NCBI GenBank assembly: GCA_027030245.1
Contig: JALVFE010000025.1
Coordinates: forward strand, 1-64,000
DNA: 64,000 bases
Direction of reading: 5' to 3'
DNA from: Melioribacteraceae bacterium
GTDB taxonomy: Bacteria > Bacteroidota > Ignavibacteria > Ignavibacteriales > Melioribacteraceae
Below, piece after piece: positions 59,390 through 64,000 of this stretch. A model generated the notes under the pieces. It did not search any database and was not told where the DNA came from. It saw only the letters and a list, made by a program, of their open reading frames with translations. The translations under genes and the position numbers were made by a program. Within the stretch, counting starts at the first letter, position 1. Each line of letters begins with the position of its first letter.

Positions 59390-60319
59390 ATGGAAATTTT
59401 TCTAAATACTCTAATAATTGCCGGCGCCATTTTAGGACTTTGGGGCGGCGCCGTTTTGGTAGTTGAATCCGCTTCACGCCTTGCAAAAAAATTAGGTCTT
59501 TCCGAACTCGTTATTGGACTAACAGTTGTTGCCATTTCCACATCCGCACCGGAATTTGCCGTAACGGTATCGGCTGCGGTAAAAGGACAATCCGCCATTT
59601 CAGTTGGAAACGTTGTCGGTTCGAATATTTTTAATCTCGGGTTCATTTTAGGATTAGTCGCTATCTTCAGTAAACTTAGAATAAGCAAAAGGCTTCTTTA
59701 CCGGGACGGTTCTTTGCTAATGGGCACGGGGATTCTTTTGCTTATCTTTTTTTACGACCGTACATTGTCGCAGTTTGAAGGTATTTTGCTTGCAGCGACT
59801 TTAATAATTTACGTGGTTTATTTAATCAAGCATAAAGAAAAAGGGGAAATTGTAGAAGAAGTTCCCACCGGGAAATTCAGATGGATTGACATTCCCAAAC
59901 TAATCATTGGCGTCGGGATTATAATAATCAGTGCAGATTATTTGGTTGAAGCTGCAGCGGCTCTAGCCCGGCATTTCGGGGTTTCCGAATGGATGATAGG
60001 AATAACAATTGTAGCTGCCGGCACTTCGATGCCCGAATTTGCCACTTCGGTAGTTGCCATATCAAAAGGCAGACACGGAATTTCGGCAGGCAATTTAATA
60101 GGCAGCGATTTATTTAATTTACTTGGAGTACTCGGTACAGCGGGAATAATACATCCTTTGCACATTCAAACCAACGAGTACACCGGATTAATTTTATTGG
60201 CTGTTTCTTACGTTATTCTTTTAATAATGATGCGCACCGGATGGCGGATCTCTCGCAAGGAAGGAATTTTATTAATCTTAATTGCCCTTCTCCGTTGGTC
60301 GATTGATTTTATATTTTAA
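59390..60319 (+). CDS. Calcium/sodium antiporter, CaCA family (YrbG-like)
   Basis: 309 residues, about ten membrane helices in two inverted repeats. The alpha-1 repeat reads VAISTSAPEFAVTVSAAVKG with GNVVGSNIFNLG (about 45-85), and alpha-2 VAAGTSMPEFATSVVAISKG with GNLIGSDLFNLLG (about 205-245). The acidic Glu residues in PEFA are the ion ligands. It exchanges cytosolic Ca2+ for external Na+ or H+. Its stop codon abuts the stop of the convergent aminotransferase with no terminator hairpin visible. Confidence 0.92.
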   Translation: MEIFLNTLIIAGAILGLWGGAVLVVESASRLAKKLGLSELVIGLTVVAISTSAPEFAVTVSAAVKGQSAISVGNVVGSNIFNLGFILGLVAIFSKLRISKRLLYRDGSLLMGTGILLLIFFYDRTLSQFEGILLAATLIIYVVYLIKHKEKGEIVEEVPTGKFRWIDIPKLIIGVGIIIISADYLVEAAAALARHFGVSEWMIGITIVAAGTSMPEFATSVVAISKGRHGISAGNLIGSDLFNLLGVLGTAGIIHPLHIQTNEYTGLILLAVSYVILLIMMRTGWRISRKEGILLILIALLRWSIDFIF

Positions 60320-61444
60320 TCAAATCAATTTTTTCAATTCTTCAATCACGGTATCGATTTCTTCCTTCGTGTTGTAAAAGTGGGGAGAAAATCTTATCAT
60401 CCCTTCCCTCATTGAGCCTTTAATGTTTTTTGCTATTAACCCCTCGAACACTGCTTCCGCATTATCAATGGGAAAAGTAACAATACCGGAAAGGTTTTCC
60501 CTTTCAACATTTTCCAATAACGGTTTGATACCGACTTCCGGTAACCGGTTTCTGAAATATTCAGTGTTTGACAAAACAGAATTTTCTATTTCACTATAGC
60601 CGATAGATTTCATAAATCTTATCGCAGCGTTAAGTGCTGTTACTCCAATAAAAGAATACGTTCCGGTTTGAAATCTCGATGCGTCCGGTTTTAATTCCAA
60701 TTTATAATCAAGCAAATCCCATTCATTTTCAACTGAAAGCCAGCCCACCATTTTAGAATCGATTTTATCTTGAAGTTCTCCGGTGACCGCAATATAACCC
60801 AAACCCATAAGTCCCATTAGCCATTTATGGGTTCCTCCCGAAAGGAAATCTATTTTGTATTTTTGAAAATCCAATCGCAAAGCGCCAACCCCTTGAATTG
60901 CATCTACGCAAAAAATAATGTTACGTTCCCTGCATAATGCTCCTATTTTTTCAAGTTCGGCTCTGTATCCGGAAAGAAACTGAACAAAACTTATTGAAAT
61001 TAATCTTGTTTCGGGAGTAACTAATTTTTCAATATCTTCAAAAGATACGACACCGTTGCGTGATTTTACAAAATCAATTTCCACACCGTATTTTTTCGTA
61101 TTTAGAAAGGGATAAATATTTGCGGGGAATTCTATATCATTAAGAATTATCCGGTCGCCTTTTTCCCAATGCAAACCTTGCGCCAAGATATTAAGTCCGT
61201 CGGTCACACTACGTGTAAAAGCGATTCTCGCGGGAGAAACGTTTATTAATTCTCCCAATAATTCTTTTGTTTCTTCCACCAAATCCAGTCCGGCATGGTA
61301 ATTATTTATTTCCGAAACACTTCTTTCATGTAAATAATTTTCAATTGCTTCGGTCACCGGTTTAGACAAAGGTGAGATAGCAGCATGATCGAAATAAATC
61401 TTACCGGTTTGTAAATATTGAAACTCAGCCCTTACCGATTTCAT
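60320..61444 (-). CDS. Class V aminotransferase (cysteine desulfurase-like)
   Basis: 374 residues. YFDHAAISPLSKPV at the N-terminus, TRSVTDGLNILAQGL, ISFVQFLSGYRAEL, CVDAIQGVGALRLD (cofactor Asp about 179) and SGGTHKWLMGLMGLGYI with the PLP Lys (about 208). The RFQTGTYSFIGVTALNAAI block is typical of the selenocysteine lyase/IscS-like class V group. No catalytic Cys loop of the IscS kind is obvious, so it may be a kynureninase- or isopenicillin epimerase-like member. Substrate undetermined. Confidence 0.87.
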   Translation of the reverse strand: MKSVRAEFQYLQTGKIYFDHAAISPLSKPVTEAIENYLHERSVSEINNYHAGLDLVEETKELLGELINVSPARIAFTRSVTDGLNILAQGLHWEKGDRIILNDIEFPANIYPFLNTKKYGVEIDFVKSRNGVVSFEDIEKLVTPETRLISISFVQFLSGYRAELEKIGALCRERNIIFCVDAIQGVGALRLDFQKYKIDFLSGGTHKWLMGLMGLGYIAVTGELQDKIDSKMVGWLSVENEWDLLDYKLELKPDASRFQTGTYSFIGVTALNAAIRFMKSIGYSEIENSVLSNTEYFRNRLPEVGIKPLLENVERENLSGIVTFPIDNAEAVFEGLIAKNIKGSMREGMIRFSPHFYNTKEEIDTVIEELKKLI

Positions 61445-61463
61445 TTATATACTTAAATTAATA

Positions 61464-62957
61464 TTACTCTAGTGTAGATAATTTAAATCTATATATTCCA
61501 TTTTTCAAAGTAACAACCCACGCATCACCTTTCGAATCGAAAGCAACGTCTTGAATTTTATTTGTCGTGAGAATTGTATTATTTTGAAAATACCGTATCC
61601 TATCGGAATAATTGACAAATCTAAACAAACCGGCATCCGAAGCTATCCATTTTTCATTTCCATCCTTAATTCTGATGGTATTTACCTGCACGTTGAAAAA
61701 ATCGGGATAATTCAATTTATAAAATAAACCATTGAAATATTTTGAAAGTCCAACCGTGGCATAATTAAGCGGTTTAATATAATGAGCAAACCAAATCTCG
61801 TTATCGGCAGTATGTGCAACCGATTTGTAAAATATATTAGGATCATTCGCTTTATCGTCCGCTTTATTATAATGAGTAAAATAGTGATGCCAGGAGTTTC
61901 CGTCCCAGTAAGCTATCCCATTCTTAAATCTGACTGCCCACCAATTTCCGTTTTCGTCTACATCAATACCGGTAAAATAATTCTGATTGACTTTTTGAGA
62001 TGGGGCTATCCTTAAATCGAATCGGTAAACAATCCATTTGTCATTTTTTAAGCGTGCCAATCCGTCGTAGGTGGCAACAATGGGATTACCGTTCAAATCG
62101 AATGCAATATCGAGAACCAAATTGTCGGGGAAACCATTATTTTGTTCTTTCTTGTAAGTTGTCCAATTAACCCCGTCGAACTTACTTAACCCTTCGGAAG
62201 TGCAAACCCACAAATTATCCAGCTTATCAAACTTTAAAGCATTGATTGTATTATCGACTAGCCCTGAATTACTTTGATTATAATTTACCCACGTTTTCCC
62301 GTCATATTTTACGACCCCGTTTAAGACAGAACCCAACCAAAGATTGTCTTTGCTGTCTATTGCTATTTTGTTATAAGCAAAATCCAAAATTTCGGATGTA
62401 TTAGTGTTATAATCTACCCAATAAGTCGTATCGACCAAGTGAATGACTACATATGTATTTTTATAGCTTCTAACGGTTGCTTCGATACTATCCGTTCTTG
62501 CATTTTCTTTCATCAAAACAATTTTATATTTCCCGGGGATTAAAGAGTAAAAAGTATGCGGTGTTATTTGACCGGTAGCTTTACCATTTAAAAATATATC
62601 AGCTTTATCCGGTGTAGATACACAAGTTATCGAGCCGCGCATTTTAGGATTAGCATTAAAATCGATTAATAAACTTACAATCGAATCCTTATTTGTTTCC
62701 ACGGTAAAACTAGTATCCCTGTATAATTCCCTTTTAAGTGTAACCGTATATTTTTTAACCTCCAGCCAGTCGAGCGTATCCGGGGTTCTTAATCCCGTTG
62801 TTTTTCCGTCCAAGTATATTAAAGCACCGTCCGGAATCGAAGAAATAATCAACTTTGCGGCTACGGGTTTAGGACTGGTCGGCGAACTACGGGATACTTC
62901 TTTTTCACAACTATACACCGATAGTAAAAGTAAAATCATGTAAAAAAATCTTTTCAT
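61464..62957 (-). CDS. PEGA-repeat and propeller lipoprotein
   Basis: 497 residues. Lipobox LLLLSVYSC (Cys about 17). Two PEGA domains (about 34-105, SIPDGALIYLDGKTTGLRTP; about 107-175, STPDKADIFLNGKATGQITP), then a beta-propeller of ligand-binding-sensor type (about 178-495) with repeats such as IDSKDNLWLGSVLNGVVKYD, FDKLDNLWVCTSEGLSKFDG and FDSKGDAWVVTLKNGIYRF. It probably faces the periplasm or cell surface and binds wall or polymer ligands. It follows the DUF4249 gene by 13 bp and belongs to the same operon as the TonB-dependent receptor at the edge. Confidence 0.85.
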   Translation of the reverse strand: MKRFFYMILLLLSVYSCEKEVSRSSPTSPKPVAAKLIISSIPDGALIYLDGKTTGLRTPDTLDWLEVKKYTVTLKRELYRDTSFTVETNKDSIVSLLIDFNANPKMRGSITCVSTPDKADIFLNGKATGQITPHTFYSLIPGKYKIVLMKENARTDSIEATVRSYKNTYVVIHLVDTTYWVDYNTNTSEILDFAYNKIAIDSKDNLWLGSVLNGVVKYDGKTWVNYNQSNSGLVDNTINALKFDKLDNLWVCTSEGLSKFDGVNWTTYKKEQNNGFPDNLVLDIAFDLNGNPIVATYDGLARLKNDKWIVYRFDLRIAPSQKVNQNYFTGIDVDENGNWWAVRFKNGIAYWDGNSWHHYFTHYNKADDKANDPNIFYKSVAHTADNEIWFAHYIKPLNYATVGLSKYFNGLFYKLNYPDFFNVQVNTIRIKDGNEKWIASDAGLFRFVNYSDRIRYFQNNTILTTNKIQDVAFDSKGDAWVVTLKNGIYRFKLSTLE

Positions 62958-62970
62958 ATCAACTTAAATA

Positions 62971-63915
62971 TTAATAATTTTTATATCCAAACTGTCTAAG
63001 AAACTTGTCCGTAAATAACAAGGAAAATCTTTGTTCTATAAAAGAACCGAAAATACCCAAACCGCCCGAAATGTTACCAAAATCCCTAACATCCAAAGAT
63101 ATTGTATATTCGTCGAAGAGCCTGGAAGTTGATAAATAATAAGTGGATAAGTTTTTATCAAAAATACGGAGATGTAAAATAGCACCTGAGATTAAAATTT
63201 GGGAATTTTTTGGTTCGTTTTTCGCAATGTTTCTTAATACACTTTTCACATTATCCAAATCGTACACCACTTTCGGGATTTTCGTAGGTGGTTTGTTAAT
63301 ACCGATTGTTTTTCCATTTTCCTTCACAAACCCCCAAGGAATAGTTACCTTTTTAAGAGTAAGCTTTGTACCTGTATCCACATAATATATCAATGAAAAT
63401 ACAGGAATGTAAATTAAATTATTTTCGTTCGATTTCCATTCAAACACCACGTCACCTCCCTTCGAATCAGGAATAACATGGGAAGACCTGTTAAACTCTA
63501 ATTGAACTTCAGGTACAATAGTTTTCGATCTCAACCGGTTACCATCGGGAAGCAGTGCTTCTATTTCCAATGTATCTCCTTCTTGAATATTGAATTTTGC
63601 ATAATAGTAATTTTTTATGGAATTTTCTTCGTTACCTTCAATAGTGGTGTCGCGTAAAAAATATATTTTATTTACCCCGTTCCATAACAATATTTTAGCG
63701 TTGTGCACGAAATAATCATTCAAATTGCTATTCACTAAATTCTGTTGCGGTTCAGCAGTTTTGAATATTGTGACGGCTTGCAAATTTGTATCCGCTCTTA
63801 TAATTCCGTTTAAAGAATACTTTAATTGATAATTATCGTAAGGGCTGAAATTCTCTTCACAATTCAAACTTGTGATTGTCAGAATTATTAACAATGTTAT
63901 GTTTTTTAAGTTCAT
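62971..63915 (-). CDS. DUF4249-type lipoprotein
   Basis: 314 residues. Lipobox LTITSLNC (Cys about 19), then a beta-rich surface domain: LQAVTIFKTAEPQQNLVNSN, ILLWNGVNKIYFLRD, GDTLEIEALLPDGNRLRSKT. The layout matches the DUF4249 lipoproteins found beside TonB-dependent receptors in Bacteroidota. Its ATG overlaps the receptor stop codon (ATGA). Probably an outer-membrane partner of that receptor. The family assignment is by pattern, not by search. Confidence 0.75.
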   Translation of the reverse strand: MNLKNITLLIILTITSLNCEENFSPYDNYQLKYSLNGIIRADTNLQAVTIFKTAEPQQNLVNSNLNDYFVHNAKILLWNGVNKIYFLRDTTIEGNEENSIKNYYYAKFNIQEGDTLEIEALLPDGNRLRSKTIVPEVQLEFNRSSHVIPDSKGGDVVFEWKSNENNLIYIPVFSLIYYVDTGTKLTLKKVTIPWGFVKENGKTIGINKPPTKIPKVVYDLDNVKSVLRNIAKNEPKNSQILISGAILHLRIFDKNLSTYYLSTSRLFDEYTISLDVRDFGNISGGLGIFGSFIEQRFSLLFTDKFLRQFGYKNY

Positions 63916-64000
63916 AACTTAAAGCCGATATTTACTGTGGGTAAAAACGGGAGCATATTTACTTTTTCCCCTGTAGATCTATCAAAATAGAATAAATTTT
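63912..64000 (-). CDS. C-terminal end of an outer-membrane (TonB-dependent receptor-like) barrel, partial
   Basis: Only the last 28 codons are in the window: NLFYFDRSTGEKVNML, then PFLPTVNIGFKL and a stop. The final strand ending in aromatic-Lys-Leu is typical of TonB-dependent receptors and their relatives. The neighbouring DUF4249 and propeller genes support this. The 5' part lies beyond the right edge. Confidence 0.6.
   Translation of the reverse strand, partial: NLFYFDRSTGEKVNMLPFLPTVNIGFKL

Overview
The window reads as chromosomal DNA of an Ignavibacteria-like member of the Bacteroidota/Chlorobiota lineage. The pointers are a type IX secretion C-terminal domain with the NYPNPFNPTT motif on an exported cytochrome, two S46 dipeptidyl peptidases, a DUF4249 lipoprotein next to a TonB-dependent receptor end, AT-rich DNA, and promoters of the TTTG / TAnnTTTG kind. 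This placement is inference from gene content; there is no rRNA gene here.

Left edge to about 7.0 kb: an array of displaced RHS toxin tips on the minus strand, each followed by one or more small, mostly membrane, presumed immunity genes. The pieces are separated by dense hairpin repeats. A second array, on the plus strand at 46.1-51.2 kb, has the same hairpins, a REP-associated tyrosine transposase (RAYT), more members of the same two-helix immunity family, toxin-tail stubs of 7-25 codons, and a HELSH metalloprotease tail with a lipoprotein. In both arrays the cassettes are bounded by one hairpin type (D) on the 5' side and another (E) on the 3' side. A 140-bp element (E - spacer - D) recurs between cassettes, and its D-proximal half matches the 3' end of the RAYT gene. 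This is the most unusual system in the window.

7.0-12.0 kb: mazG, a three-enzyme aromatic amino acid fusion (chorismate mutase, prephenate dehydratase with ACT domain, DAHP synthase), and a histidine kinase with a degenerate receiver domain.

12.2-27.1 kb: a multiheme cytochrome locus with 81 CXXCH and 3 expanded (CX3CH/CX4CH) motifs in seven proteins. Read in order it can make a path from menaquinol to the outside: a 23-heme protein with a separate cytochrome b, a 16-heme protein fused to a cytochrome b (CbcL-like), two tetraheme shuttles, an outer-membrane barrel with a 13/14-heme protein and a 6/7-heme lipoprotein, a sigma-54 activator, and a T9SS-exported 15/16-heme protein behind a candidate sigma-54 promoter. 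The order suggests extracellular electron transfer; the direction of electron flow cannot be read from sequence.

27.1-46.1 kb: an ATP-grasp enzyme, a B12-binding mutase subunit, a PLP enzyme, kdsB, gatC, an M48 protease, two chemoreceptors (one with a PilJ/NarX-type P-box) with a TonB-like protein, an isochorismatase-like hydrolase, a HAD phosphatase, feoAB behind a candidate iron-type operator, a Ser/Thr kinase with TPRs, a STAS/PP2C pair, and cobO.

51.2-64 kb: two DPP7-like S46 peptidases around a TerB-like protein and an aldehyde dehydrogenase, a phosphohexomutase, a CaCA exchanger, a class V aminotransferase, a PEGA/propeller lipoprotein, and a DUF4249 lipoprotein with the end of a TonB-dependent receptor at the right edge. 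No tRNA, rRNA or CRISPR array was seen.
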